The notes below the pieces were generated by a model that had not been told where the DNA came from, ran no database searches, and was given only the letters and a program-made list of their open reading frames with translations. Below, one piece after another: positions 55,101 through 64,000 of a stretch of DNA of 64,000 nucleotides. The DNA is from Strongylocentrotus purpuratus. Lineage: Eukaryota; Echinodermata; Echinoidea; Camarodonta; Strongylocentrotidae. The translations under genes and the position numbers were made by a program. The stretch spans positions 468,501 through 532,500 of the forward strand of contig NW_022145552.1 of the NCBI RefSeq assembly GCF_000002235.5, given 5' to 3'. The stretch's first letter is position 1. Every line of letters starts with the position of its first letter.

Positions 55101-58100
55101 AGGGCGGCCGCACGCCACAGACGACTGCTCTTCCTTCCAATCCTGCAATAAAGGGCATGCAATGTTTACAAATATCACTCCTCTGCCGAAGGGAAAGAAG
55201 CAAAATAGCTCTGTATAATTATGACTGCTTCATTATATGGCAACTTTGCTCATTCCAAAGGGACAGAATTCAGTCATTTACACAACATTGTTACTATTAA
55301 ATATGGGTCACGAAACAGGGCAAAGGCAAGTAGGTAATGCCTCAGTCACACCTTTGCGTATTTGGCTTACGTATTGCTGCATATTCATGGCAAGCCATTT
55401 TAACAATTATTCCTATTTCTCGATATCAAGAAATCAAATTCTTGATGTCAAGCATTACCATTGCTTTACAACAGAAAATCATTTCTCGATATCAAGAAAT
55501 AGGAATAAATGTTTGAACGGCTTGCCATAAATACGCAGCAATACGCAAGCCAAATACGCAAAGGTGTAACTGAGGCATAAGGCAACCACAGGACCTATGG
55601 TAATAAAGAGTTTTAATGCTTTGTTAAAAATGTTGAATCTTAATTCGTTCAAATCCAATTTTTCAACATATCATAAAATAGAGTAGAAATATTTTTGCCT
55701 CTTTCCTATTTGTTCTGGTAAAATTGAATGCAAAGAGAAATCAACCTAAAATATTCCTGAGTACGTGGACAGAGAAAGTTCTGACGTTTTCTTATCTTAT
55801 CTTTTCTTTTATGAAATGACATCTACATGTGCTTGCATTGAAGCATCAGTCCCATTACTTACCATATAAAGACATCAGCATTGCAATCCAAGATGTACAC
55901 ATTCTTGGTTTCTAGTACTGTTTGGTGAGGCTTCCCTTTGGGTAGTTCCACTAAAGAGAAACAAACAGAGCATGTGATTTAGATTCACAGGTATTAAAGC
56001 CCATCTGCACTAATTTGGCCAGGAGGGATTAGACCATCCAGCGTGGTCACTGACAGGTGGTTATCTCACTAACTCAGCTCTCAATTAACATAAGAAAAAG
56101 AGGATCATGGGGGACTAACGGGCACCGCTTATGCATTGTTTTCTATATAGAGGGAGCAAGTAGCTACAAGTAGTGCAGTGGGGCTCTAACATGTACAGTA
56201 TATTCATACATAGGACAATTAGTACCATATACAACCAATAATGGACTCCATTATTGCAGGCAAGCCTCTTCATCATATATATGGAATTATCTTCAAGTAT
56301 CGATACCAAAATCTCTAATTGTCCAATTGGGCATGAGCCCTTCTTATTTGCTTGCCGGTCAGCAGCATTTTTTTTGCCCAGGTAATGCAGGCAGAATTGT
56401 CTGTAAAAAATGAAGATGACCATAACTAAAATTGACGATTATATCATATTGCACATACTTTTACAAACACGTACGATGTACATGTATAAACCCTTTAAAC
56501 CCAAACCTAAATTTTGACAGGAATTTGACTAAGGACTAACCTTGTGGCAGTTCTAGGTATCCCGTTCCTAGACCAACTTTGTAGAGCCTTGGTTTGTCAG
56601 GGGTGAAGGATTCCAGCCAGTCCTGCAATCAAATTAAATAAAAAGTGAAACATACAACTGTATGTCATGTCTATAAACTCATTGGTGCTGTCTCAAAGAA
56701 GAAATAATGTACCTCTCTCCTTTTCTCCACTCCTCCCCCTCCCCCTTCATCACTCCCTCCCTCCCCACCCATATCTTCCTCTCAATACTCTTACTCTGTA
56801 AAAATAATATTCAATGTACAAAAACAAGTTAAAAGTCAAATGCCCAATCCTTCACTTAAAACCACTGTACGAAAATGTAGTGCTTTTGGAATAATAAATC
56901 AAATCTCATTAACTCAAATTCATTATTGCTTTCATTCCCTATTCAGAAATGTCACATACACATGTAGATCTACCGTAAAATAACACAAGAAACAAATACA
57001 ATATTATACAAATACACTTTTTGTAATCTCCCGAATGGTACAATTTCCTGCCAGATAAGAAGAGAGCAAACATAGTTTCTATAATTTATACGCCATCAAG
57101 TACCTTTATAACAGGAATAATTTTATTTAGTATCCTCAGATACTAGTCGGAGGTATATCTTATTGTCTCTGTTCATTTATACATTTCAATCTTTGCCTGG
57201 TAATCAATTCAATTATAGAAAGCAGAAAAAACAAGCATCTGTCTGCATTTGTCTCAAGGCAAGATTTCCCACAAATGGCATGACAATGACTTGGAGACTT
57301 ATTCTTAGTCCTTACCTGTGGTACAAAGTCTTCTCGGTAGCCTCCGATAGGCTCCCAGAACTCCTCCACCTCACTACCCTGGTACATCATGGTGATCTTG
57401 GCATTGTTCTTACGCTCCATCTTGTTGATCTTCTCACACATCAACCTAGATAAAGAGAAATACAGAGTGGAGATGGATTAGAAGGCCTTAGATGTTGTGA
57501 TTGAAGACGTGAAGAGTTGTGATAGATTTAAAGGTGAAGTCCAACCTGATATTAGGTTGGTGTTTAATGGTAGAAGCAGAAAAATGAGAGGAACAGGTCA
57601 GTGAAAGTTTGAGCAAATTCTGATTAACAATAAGAAAGTTATGAATTTTTGGATTTGCGATCGATCTAACACAAATTGGCAACTCTATGACATATCCTGT
57701 GAGCTCCCCTCTCATTTGCTATGTACTAACAAAAATCAGAAATTTTTCTTTTTCCTCAAGAAAATAGTCAATTATACATGCACCCTAAATAAAAGTATTG
57801 CAAATATGTTACTATTCAATCCCTGTATGGAAAAAAGCTTTTCCACCATCATTTTACAACCACTGTAATTCAGGCAGTGTCCCTTATGCTTCACCCCGTT
57901 GATCTTTTTGCACGGCAACCAAGAAATAGGTGAATCTATCTAAGTTAATCTGTATCTAAATTACAAATGACCCCAAAATATATAAGATATAATATAAATA
58001 ACGGAAATTTCCAATACAAGATGATAATTTACAGGCCTATTCGTATAACATCAATGCTTTGATGACTGACATATCTTTCTTGTATTAGTAATGTTAAGAA

Positions 58101-61100
58101 CGTCTGTGTCATGTCCAAATCTTACTCTGCATAACAACAGGCAACAGACCATTTCAGTTGACTTTTAGATGAAGACCTGACCCTTGTAAATGAGATGGCC
58201 ATCGCAGCCATCAGGATAGAAGAACTTGATTTAATTAAATTTAATGTAGGAACTTTACATTAATCTTGATCTAAGGAGACACGAACGAACAAGTAGACTT
58301 TCGTCACCTGTAGAAAGTCTATGGAGCATTGTACTAGACATGTTTGTGAAATGTAGGCATTTTCGTTGGTTACCAGCAAAATGGAGGTAATCTACGTCGG
58401 ACGTGACATACCTGGCCTTCGACCTTGTGATGGGATTTGACTTCTGTCCATACCAGATGAAGATGTCCATCCCATTATCCAGCACAAACACATACTTAGG
58501 GTCCAACGATTCATGATCCATTGGAACCTGTTAGGGTACATAGTGACAAAGGCAAACATTATCAATAACATGATATACACACTACAAGAAGTTTTTAAAT
58601 AAATGATGCTTTTGATTGATAACCCCCAAACTACAACACATTAAAATTGTCATATTTTTCTGGAGTAGATTTATGGTGTTGACTGCGTAATTAGTGTACC
58701 GGTATGTGTATGTTGAGTATCTACATATTAAACATGTAGAAGATTTTCCATTTTTGAGAGGGATATACATAAGGATGTATTTTAAGAATATATAAAAAGA
58801 AGGGGGACTTCTCACAATATATTTCTGAAGTGAATGATCATTCACATTGAAGGGATCATTTTCTATTCCAGACGGCTAGGTGCCCTCGTACTCTATTACT
58901 GTCTCATCGTGGGTTAGGGGTGGTATGATAATTAAGCAAGGGGAAATAAGGGGAAACTACCAACAAAAAAAGGAAACATTTGTCAATGATTGTTTCTCTT
59001 ACAGCTTCAAGGTGCAGACTCTGTGTGCCCGATGCCCGGTACATCCTGGCAGTGTATGTATTCTCTTCCACCGAATAGAAGCCGCTAGCTGTACCACCCT
59101 CTATGTAGGCGATGCCGTGATCGAACAGCTCCATGAACTCGTCGCTCTCATCCCCCATCTCCTCTCGGATGGATCGCGTCCTGGTAGCCAGCATGTTGCG
59201 GAGGTTGACAGCGTGCATCGCCGAGCATGCCTTCTTGTCCAGCTGTATGTGGGAGAATAAAAATGAAACGGCTAAATTATGATAAAATATTAAAGCCCCA
59301 CTGCACTACTTATTGCTACTTGCGCCCTCTATATGGCAGACAATGCCTTATCGGTGCCTGTTCGTCCCCCATGATCCCCTTTTTCTTATGTTAATTGAGA
59401 GCTGATTTGATGAGATAACCACCTGTCAGTGACCTTGCAGGAACGTCTAATCCCCCTGGCCAAACTAGTGCATACAGGCTTTAATGGACAACAATACCAT
59501 TTTGCTTAAAGGTAAAGACCAGTATTGGAAACGCCCCAATTTCAAAAAATGACATGAAAGCTCTTATTACCAATCATGTGAAAGAATAAGTTTTGACTAA
59601 TACATGATAACAAATTTGCCGGGAAACCGCCTACTAATTGATATATTTGGTAAATTAGTTTATCTAAATGGTCTGTGAGAGATAAACGCATGTGTCGCGC
59701 AAGTGTGCGTTTAGTCCCATATACATCTTTCTGTGTACAGTTCTTGTAACTTTACGAAGACTGGGCCATATTTCTTATCATTTTGATGATTCCAGAACCT
59801 TGCAGTACACACCAATACTTATATGCTAGATGATCAACCTTTTCTGATCGATTCCACGTTTCTTTCACAATGCAATCGCATGACCATAACTGGTCTTTAC
59901 CTTTAACATTTTTTTTTTAAAGAACAAAATTACATAATATCGAAGGCTACAGCATCTCTCCCACCTCTATGTAGGTTACAATTTGAGCGACTTGTTGACT
60001 TTGGTAAATTATTTGAATTACACTTGTAGTATACAAAGGTTTTATTGAACCAAAGTTGCCTTTTAAGATTTTTGTAAAATTTTGTTACAGGCTATACAAA
60101 TATGAAGAATCTGCATTTTGTTTTTTGCAGTGGTTGTCTGACTTCATGAATGGTTTCAATTTTTTTCAAGGAAGATATTCGGGTGACTGAGATTAAAATT
60201 AAGGAGACGCGATGGAATAGTGAAAAGCAGTGGTCTTGTAATTGCGAGGTCCCAGGTATGAAACCAAGTCGATGCACTAGTGTCCTTTTTGTTAGACATT
60301 AGGCCCTCGGCAAGGACTTAAAGCTGTTGGTCCCCTGGTTGCAATACTTACAAGCACACACATGCTTTCTTAGCAGTCAGGTAAAACAAACTATCAAACC
60401 AAATGGAAGAAAATGATTTTCAACTCACCGATGAGGATTGTCCAATCCAGTAGAAGATCTGCCAGTTCAGGTTCTGGGAACTGTCCAAGAATGTCTGGAG
60501 AATGATGTAGCAGTCAGCCTCGTAAAACTTGCCATACAAGGCTATGGCAGGGAGAGGAAGAGAGAAGGAAGATTTGGGATTATAATGTATGGTACAGATA
60601 CTATCTAACATTTTGAAAAAGTACATGTACAGAAATGTAAGAGGAAACATCCATGAAACTTTCAAGAACCAAAAGATCCATGCCAAACTTATGAGTCGGT
60701 TTCAGGACACTATTCCCTTTGTAAGGATGGATATGATGTTAAAGTCTAGTGAATATACCAAAGGAAAGTAAAATTCTTGTAGAAAACTATACAAGAATAA
60801 TAAAGCAGAAAAATCAGAGAAGCAGACATAAAATAATAAAGTTATGAAAGTCCTCATCGAGACAATATTACTAGGTATTAAACAAGACATGTAAATATTA
60901 TAATCACTACTAATGCTACGATTAGAACACTGCTTTATCTATAAATTGTGGTATATGTATATTCTGATATCATAACTCTTTTGATATACATGTAGAACGT
61001 ACCCTCCTCCACCTGTATAGGGATAAAATTCTCTATCTGCCAGATATGAAGGCCTGGTTCAGTCCCGCAATTAGCTGCAAAAAAGTCTGCGTAGTCTAGT

Positions 61101-63862
61101 TGGGGCCTTTCAAGTGCATCGATCCAGCTCTTGGGTCTATAGGAGAATGAGAAGATGTTCAAGGCGAAACATAAAGAGTTAGGAGTTAAAGGGTTTTTTG
61201 ATACTCAAATGGAAATAGTGCTGAATGTGTCAACAATGTGATGGTCAGAAAGATGGAAAGAAAAGACACCCTAACAAAAGCAACAAGACATGCAATACCT
61301 CCCCCCCCCCTCCTTCCCATGAATTTATATCTAAATCTAGCAACAATCTGGGCAAGATCAGCCGATCAGTTTATTACAAAAAAAAGAGGGAGGACATTTG
61401 TCCTGTACAAACTACCAATAATAAATCAGCTTGAAACTTTGTGATTAAAGAATGTAAACAAAAAGACTACAAAGAATAATCATTACATATGATTATAAAG
61501 AGATCATTTGTATACAGCACATGCTCAATGATGTCCCTGAGGTACTGGGAAAGTACACTGATTCACTGAATCAACCTTAGTGGATACGTCACCAGGCTGT
61601 GGATCACAAGGTCCCGGTTCGAGTCCCACCGAGGCACTAATGTCCTTTGGCAAGATATTAATCTACATGTGCCACAACTGACCCAGGTGATGTTAATGGT
61701 TTCCTTGAAATGGAAGAGCGCCGTAATGGCAGCCATGATAAAGCCAGGGTACGAATTGCAGAGCGCAATGAGAGTCAAGTCTGTCCATAGACATGAGCGC
61801 TTTACAAGAACTCACCAACTGTATTATCTTTTTTATATCAAGATACTGAGAAATATCACAGATGTGTTGCTTGCCATAATCATCTTTCAAAGCAAAATAG
61901 GTTCCTCAGATAACGACATGAATGCTTAAATCATAATACAGATATGGCATGCAGTTGGTACATGAAACACTACTATCGTGCAAGTACACAAAAACACTTT
62001 ACCAAGGCAAAATACATGTAAAGATTAGATATTTACAAAATATAGTGGCACAGATATGTAACTGTATACGCAGTATTGTAATTTACAGTACTGTCAGGAC
62101 ATGTACATGTACAAAAATAATAAAGTACAGTACTACTGACTCATCTGAAGGAACAACATTAAGATATAAAAATACATTAAATAATTTTTTTTTAAAGTTC
62201 TTACGTAATAATCAAACGAAAATGACATGTACAAGACACAATATACAAACAGAACAAAGCACAAATAAATTTACAAGTAGGTCTTACATATATTTTTTCC
62301 TCATTATTACATACGATACATAAAATCATATGCAATATAGTTGTGCAGCTATGCAGAATATGTATTTTGGATCCATCTAAACACGTTTCATGCATGTTAG
62401 TTACCTTCTGAACACTACAATCTGCTCTGAGCGTCTTCTTCTCATCCTTATGAAGAGTCGGTAGATTATTTCAAAAATTGACAGAATTACAGCAGTAAAT
62501 TCATCACAAAACAATGTCTAAAAAATTATAACTCAAATTAAAGAGTTACAGAAAGTATCACACACACCCATAACCTTTGAAAAAAAGTTTGAATGCCCTT
62601 ACATTTCCACAATTATGCAAAGCTGACAATTTTTTTTTTAAGTAGTAGAGCTGTCGACATTTCAATAATCAAATTGAATTAACAGCAAAAATAAAGGAAC
62701 AAATTAATGTTTGTTTATTGGTAAAAAAATGTCTGCTAATTTAAAATACATAAAGGGGAAAAAAGGGGAAACGAGTGTAAACCACATACATGGAACTTTG
62801 TTTTACAGATTCAAGCACTCTGTAACCCACTAAATTCCATTTAAGTTCCATGTTAAATTCATCTCTTATGGTAATTTCAGTCCCAGAATTTCTCCTGCCA
62901 AGCAATCGATTAAAATCTGGATGATTATCAAAATAAGTCGCAAGTAAACTACCTAGAAAACTTTGATCTGGGTATACGTAAGTTCATATGATTCTTCAAA
63001 ATGTAAAGAAATGGAAAGACGGATTGAACTCACTTGACTTCTGATTCATCTTCGTCTGCCGCTGGCCCTTCATTCTTCTCCTTGGCAAGGTCACTCATAC
63101 CCTACAAGTACAACATACAAAGGTCAAAGGTCAAAGGTTATGCCAATGATGATTACAATGCCAACCCCTCCAAGCCCACTTGTGTTCACTGCATTACTGT
63201 TCAAAATGAACTTCTGAGATTCAAATTTCTGACATTTGAATCATTATTTATATTGCTACATCGTAAACAAAAACAGTTGTATCTAACGTGTATCTTTAAA
63301 CAAAATTCCCTGACATTTTATTCAGGAAGATTACAAGTAGATTTTTTCATGTTCAATTATGGAACATGAAAAATAATACCGGTAATAAATAATAATAATT
63401 GAACAGGATTTACTCATAACCCTCATATTACAATCACCAGCAACAGAATCACAATCATTAGCAGTAAAAGCACCATCACCACCATTGCATACAGCAAATA
63501 ACCATCATCATCACCATCACCATCACCACTGCATCATGGGACACTATCATCACTCCATCATCATCATCCTCATCACCACAATCATCATCACCACCACCAC
63601 CACCATCACCTACACTACCACCACCACCACCACCACCACAATCACCACCGCCCACCACCACCGCCCACCACCACCGCCCACCACCACCACCACCTTCACT
63701 ACCACCCCACCACTCCTACCTCCTTCATCATCCAACCATTACTTACCTTGAGCACCTGATCCTGTTTGTCCTGTCCAGCCTTTGCTGCTTGTGCCTTGGC
63801 AGTCTGCATCTGCATCCTCTTTTCCCTCAGTCTACGCTTGCGTGCAAGGGCGTCCTTAGCAC
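38538..63862 (-). CDS. FLII: Flightless-1 homologue (FLII), 3' part: linker and gelsolin-like repeats G1-G6
   Basis: FLII is an actin-binding gelsolin-superfamily protein with N-terminal LRRs and six gelsolin-like repeats. It remodels actin, acts as a nuclear-receptor coactivator and has been reported to interact with MyD88. Nineteen exons in the window join in phase: 2522 nt, of which 840 codons (839 aa plus stop) are complete, close to the matching part of human FLII. Diagnostic stretches include [92 protein letters not shown] and [15 protein letters not shown] at the C-terminus. There is no villin headpiece, as in other FLII proteins. The LRR half and promoter are beyond 64000. A candidate AATAAA is at about 38353-38358 (minus). 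An optional in-frame extra exon lies at 50856-51047. Confidence 0.96.
38712..39060. repeat. Dispersed repeat, copy 2
   Basis: Same family as 18944-19330 with many point differences. It lies in the last intron of FLII. Confidence 0.8.
39090..39345 (+). repeat. Possible retroelement fragment
   Basis: The GC-richer patch ends CGCCTGAGGAAGATGTCTGA then ACGCTAGACATCAAAACTGT, a wording typical of Penelope-like 3' ends. No catalytic domain remains. Family assignment is tentative. Confidence 0.3.
39533..39646 (-). CDS. FLII: FLII exon (window 18): G6
   Basis: It encodes [20 protein letters not shown] and [18 protein letters not shown] (DIMLLDNGQEVYMWVG in human). The acceptor is TCATTTAG and the donor CAG|GTCAGT. 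Confidence 0.95.
40530..40712 (-). CDS. FLII: FLII exon (window 17): G5-G6
   Basis: It encodes [20 protein letters not shown] and [20 protein letters not shown] then FCQ, the highly conserved FLII stretch. Both ends are phase 0. Confidence 0.96.
41046..41205. repeat. GA-rich microsatellite with GAGGAGATTAA units
   Basis: (GA)n mixed with a 20-bp unit GAGAGGAGATTAAGAGAGA, in the intron downstream (minus) of exon 41395-41518. Confidence 0.8.
41395..41518 (-). CDS. FLII: FLII exon (window 16): G5
   Basis: It encodes [20 protein letters not shown] and [15 protein letters not shown]; the acceptor is TGTTCCAG|CTAC and the donor GAT|GTAAGA. Confidence 0.95.
41749..42957 (-). mobile_element. Helitron-like nonautonomous element, copy 1 (HINE/pearl-type)
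   Basis: Read on minus, the 3' end has a palindrome GACTGCGCGCAGTC, then AAAATTCCAT and a terminal CTAG followed by T, as Helitron ends do. The other end has a GCCTCCGCCACTGAAGGTGGTG/CCGGAGGC hairpin and (CGTACGGACGG)n. Between them are about seven units of roughly 150 bp. It is nearly identical to 51657-52873. The start does not show the usual TC, so the exact class is inferred. Confidence 0.7.
43206..43517. mobile_element. Palindromic MITE, AACAAAGATCCTAAGT family
   Basis: GGGGGTGTTTAACAAAGATC and the reversed right end CAGGGGGTGTTTTCACAAAG match; same family as 11474-11757. Confidence 0.75.
43598..43806 (-). CDS. FLII: FLII exon (window 15): G4-G5
   Basis: It encodes [20 protein letters not shown], then [20 protein letters not shown] and NPEF. 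The acceptor is CATCATCAG|CAA; it ends TG|GTAAAT (phase 2). Confidence 0.95.
44055..44290 (-). pseudogene. FLII: Two decayed tandem copies of an FLII exon tail plus splice donor
   Basis: At 44226-44288 and 44060-44118 the minus strand repeats the end of the exon at 44394-44656 (FGDKLEVF.. and [10 protein letters not shown]..), each followed by an intact-looking donor CAG|GTATGC. The period is about 165 bp including pyrimidine-rich intron DNA, so exon tail and intron start were duplicated together. Confidence 0.7.
44394..44656 (-). CDS. FLII: FLII exon (window 14): G4
   Basis: It encodes [20 protein letters not shown], an acidic insert, [20 protein letters not shown], then [18 protein letters not shown]. 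The donor is CAG|GTATGA. Two decayed copies of its tail and donor follow in the intron. Confidence 0.96.
45033..45580. mobile_element. Outer repeat split by a nested TTAA MITE
   Basis: GATCAATCGCAACTT at about 45059 and TGATTTGGATCAATCGCAAC near 45540 belong to a unit resembling 28220-28345 (TTGTGATTGATCAAGGACTT). It is interrupted by the element at 45080-45475. Confidence 0.55.
45080..45475. mobile_element. TTAA-flanked MITE (about 395 bp), nested
   Basis: TTAAAGATAAACTTGAGTTC TGG and its reverse complement CCAGAACTCAAGTTTATCTTTAA form the ends, bordered by TTAA on both sides. Confidence 0.75.
45675..45771 (-). CDS. FLII: FLII exon (window 13): G4 start
   Basis: It encodes [20 protein letters not shown] and [12 protein letters not shown]; the acceptor is TCATATAG|GATC and the donor AAAG|GTAAAG. 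Confidence 0.94.
46078..46112. repeat. (TA)n microsatellite
   Basis: About 17 TA units in the intron between exons 46444 and 45771. Confidence 0.9.
46444..46527 (-). CDS. FLII: FLII exon (window 12): G3-G4 linker
   Basis: It encodes [20 protein letters not shown] and PSMALTEA, the ADLTALFLPRQPPM region of FLII; both ends are phase 0. Confidence 0.94.
47290..47398 (-). CDS. FLII: FLII exon (window 11): G3 end
   Basis: It encodes [20 protein letters not shown], then [16 protein letters not shown]; the acceptor is ACCTCAG|AAATG and the donor AAG|GTGAGT (phase 0). It equals [20 protein letters not shown] of human FLII and is taken as the constitutive exon. The intron side upstream is a 300-bp purine-rich (GAA/GGA) tract. 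Confidence 0.94.
47400..47705. repeat. Purine-rich (GAA/GGA) tract
   Basis: About 300 bp of almost pure A/G on plus, so a long pyrimidine tract on the transcribed sense (minus) strand directly before the acceptor at 47399. It could influence splicing of exon 47290-47398. Confidence 0.85.
48119..48225. repeat. 32-bp minisatellite, about three units
   Basis: GTGGGATAAAAATGTAAAAACTGTTAAAGGTTA-type unit repeated in tandem. Confidence 0.85.
50856..51047 (-). CDS. FLII: FLII extra cassette exon (duplicate of part of the next exon), 64 codons
   Basis: The acceptor is CCTCCAAAG|TTACGAG and the donor CAGGG|GTAAGG. Its length of 192 nt with phase 2 at both ends would insert 64 residues without shifting frame. 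It encodes [20 protein letters not shown] and YTRTAEVV, closely matching the following exon ([20 protein letters not shown]) and human FLII. A basic Gly/Pro/Arg-rich tail with RRGSRTAS follows. The exon is GC-rich against AT-rich flanks. A weaker internal donor (GAG|GTGGTC at 50969/50968) would give a 79-nt version able to replace the exon at 47290 in phase. So it may be a cassette, or a mutually exclusive exon using the weak site. Confidence 0.7.
51657..52873 (-). mobile_element. Helitron-like nonautonomous element, copy 2
   Basis: Same architecture and orientation as copy 1, differing at scattered single bases. It lies in the FLII intron between exon 55029 and the cassette exon 50856-51047. 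Confidence 0.7.
55029..55142 (-). CDS. FLII: FLII exon (window 10): G3
   Basis: It encodes [20 protein letters not shown] and [14 protein letters not shown]. It ends in phase 2 (GG|GTAGGT), so it can join either the exon at 47290 or the extra exon at 50856. Confidence 0.94.
55338..55580. mobile_element. Palindromic MITE (ATGCCTCAGT ends)
   Basis: The left end ATGCCTCAGTCACACCTTTG then CGTATTTGGCTTACGTATTG pairs with the right end CAATACGCAAGCCAAATACG then CAAAGGTGTAACTGAGGCAT. About 243 bp, in the intron between exons 55863 and 55142. Confidence 0.85.
55863..55950 (-). CDS. FLII: FLII exon (window 9): G3
   Basis: It encodes [20 protein letters not shown] then DCNADVFI; the acceptor is CTCTTTAG|TGG and the donor ATATG|GTAAGT. 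Confidence 0.93.
55993..56193 (+). mobile_element. 200-bp MITE, TAAAGCCC(A/C)xCTGCACTA ends, copy 1
   Basis: TTAAAGCCCATCTGCACTAA starts it and AGTGCAGTGGGGCTCTAA ends it. The inner block ACTGACAGGTGGTTATCTCA is shared with copies at 59290-59483 (inverted) and 63909-64000 (same direction). Confidence 0.8.
56541..56622 (-). CDS. FLII: FLII exon (window 8): G3 start
   Basis: It encodes [19 protein letters not shown] and TGYLELPQ; the acceptor is TTGCAG|GACTGG and the donor AAG|GTTAGT. Confidence 0.93.
57316..57445 (-). CDS. FLII: FLII exon (window 7): G2 end
   Basis: It encodes [20 protein letters not shown] and [17 protein letters not shown]; it corresponds to LFAEKINKNERKGKAEI of human FLII. 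The donor is CAG|GTAAGG. Confidence 0.95.
58412..58527 (-). CDS. FLII: FLII exon (window 6): G2
   Basis: It encodes [20 protein letters not shown], then [11 protein letters not shown] and ITRSKAR. The acceptor is CTAACAG|GTTCC and the donor CCAG|GTATGT. Confidence 0.95.
59003..59242 (-). CDS. FLII: FLII exon (window 5): G1-G2
   Basis: This 80-codon exon starts [17 protein letters not shown] and contains [20 protein letters not shown] and [12 protein letters not shown]. The acceptor is ACATACAG and the donor GCT|GTAAGA. Confidence 0.95.
59290..59483 (-). mobile_element. 200-bp MITE, copy 2 (inverted)
   Basis: Read on minus it begins TTAAAGCCTGTATGCACTAG and contains ACTGACAGGTGGTTATCTCA, colinear with copy 1. 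Confidence 0.8.
59507..59908. mobile_element. TTAA-flanked MITE (about 400 bp)
   Basis: AAAGGTAAAGACCAGTATTGG at the left and ATAACTGGTCTTTACCTTTAA at the right are inverted repeats next to TTAA-type borders. The interior contains CGCGCAAGTGTGCG. Confidence 0.65.
60205..60400 (+). repeat. tRNA-derived SINE (second family), copy 2
   Basis: AAGCAGTGGTCTTGTAATTG, GAGGTCCCAGGTATGAAACC and the tail CTTTCTTAGCAGTCAGGTAA match the unit at 25925-26105. Confidence 0.6.
60429..60541 (-). CDS. FLII: FLII exon (window 4): G1
   Basis: It encodes [19 protein letters not shown] and [13 protein letters not shown]; the acceptor is GCCATAG|CC and the donor TCG|GTGAGT. A diverged SINE lies just downstream in the intron. 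Confidence 0.94.
61003..61136 (-). CDS. FLII: FLII exon (window 3): start of gelsolin repeat G1
   Basis: It encodes [19 protein letters not shown] and [17 protein letters not shown]; the acceptor is TCCTATAG and the donor G|GTACGT (phase 1). Confidence 0.93.
61565..61790 (+). repeat. tRNA-derived SINE
   Basis: GGATCACAAGGTCCCGGTTC then GAGTCCCACC (B-box-like) is followed by CTTTGGCAAGATATTAATCT and ACCCAGGTGATGTTAATGG, the body seen near 22670. Confidence 0.65.
63034..63101 (-). CDS. FLII: FLII exon (window 2): linker
   Basis: It encodes [12 protein letters not shown] then an acidic stretch, between ACTTGTAG|GGTATG and GTCAA|GTGAGT. It corresponds to GMSDVAQEKN of vertebrate FLII. Confidence 0.9.
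63121..63139 (+). promoter_or_regulatory. DR1-type nuclear-receptor element in FLII intron
   Basis: AGGTCAAAGGTCA is a perfect direct repeat of AGGTCA spaced by one base, followed by a third partial half-site. It lies 20 bp into the intron upstream of exon 63034-63101. Function is not shown. Confidence 0.35.
63465..63720. repeat. (CAT)n/(CAC)n microsatellite
   Basis: CATCAC, CACCAC and CACCGCC repeats lie next to the FLII exon at 63747. The His/Thr/Pro-rich frames are artefacts. Confidence 0.9.
63747..63862 (-). CDS. FLII: FLII exon (window 1): basic linker after the LRR half
   Basis: It encodes [20 protein letters not shown] and ends QVLK|GTAAGT. It matches the KDPLARKMRLRR linker of vertebrate FLII between LRRs and gelsolin repeats. 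The acceptor is TTGCAG|GTGCT. Confidence 0.9.
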
Positions 63863-63908
63863 CTGCAACATAGTACCAGAACATTGACAAAAGATAACTA
63901 CAGCTTTA

Positions 63909-64000
63909 AAGCCCGTCTGCACTAGTTTGGTCCCCCCCTGGACTAGACCTCCCTGCAAGGTCAGTAACAGGTGGTTATCTCATCAACTCAGCTCTCAATT
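63909..64000 (+). mobile_element. 200-bp MITE, copy 3 (cut by window edge)
   Basis: CTTTAAAGCCCGTCTGCACT then AACAGGTGGTTATCTCATCA; same direction as copy 1. Confidence 0.75.

Noticed and set aside
57530-57880. Possible MITE beginning TTTAAAGGTGAAGTCCAACC
   Set aside because: No matching right end could be found by eye.
63476-63751. His/Thr/Pro-rich and Gly-rich frames
   Set aside because: (CAT)n/(CAC)n simple repeats in an FLII intron.

Overview
The window is animal nuclear DNA: AT-rich, dense in microsatellites, poly-G/poly-C runs and small transposons, with genes split by GT-AG introns. An echinoderm, probably a sea urchin, fits best. The reasons are an intronless Toll-like receptor gene, many palindromic MITEs and tRNA-derived SINEs, and the protein content. 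This is an inference from style; a mollusc or another marine invertebrate is not excluded.

Three protein genes were recognised, all on the minus strand. (1) 4597-7302 is an intronless Toll-like receptor with LRRs, one membrane segment and a TIR domain. (2) 14777-34719 is a 12-exon gene assembled here by matching splice sites and reading phase. Its coding exons sum to 2724 nt, exactly 907 codons plus stop. It encodes a macro domain, then three TIR-type domains with an acidic linker before the third, and ends in a CAAX box (Cys-Ser-Ile-Met). A CRE/ETS-rich promoter candidate and a noncoding first exon lie at about 35369-35515. (3) 38538-63862 is the 3' part of a flightless-1 homologue (FLII): 19 phase-consistent exons covering the linker and all six gelsolin-like repeats. 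The N-terminal LRR half lies beyond the right edge. One intron carries a symmetric 192-nt extra exon (50856-51047) that duplicates part of the following exon and would add 64 residues in frame.

Layout: 1-1440, a diverged duplication with conserved hairpins; 2579-3475, a LINE ORF1; 3615-4540, G run, satellite and microsatellite with a MITE; 4597-7302, TLR; 8018-9285, long palindrome and GA tract; 9300-14776, repeats and probable 3' UTR; 14777-35515, macro-TIR gene; 35516-38350, intergenic; 38538-64000, FLII. Introns hold MITEs (including three with TTAA target sites), SINEs, LINE tails and two near-identical 1.2-kb Helitron-like elements packed with DR1-type nuclear-receptor half-sites.

How the genes may relate: TIR domains signal by assembly or by cleaving NAD+, macro domains bind ADP-ribose, and FLII has been reported in mammals to bind MyD88 and dampen TLR signalling. 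All three could therefore touch TIR signalling, although their adjacency may be chance. No rRNA, functional tRNA, CRISPR or prokaryotic feature was seen.
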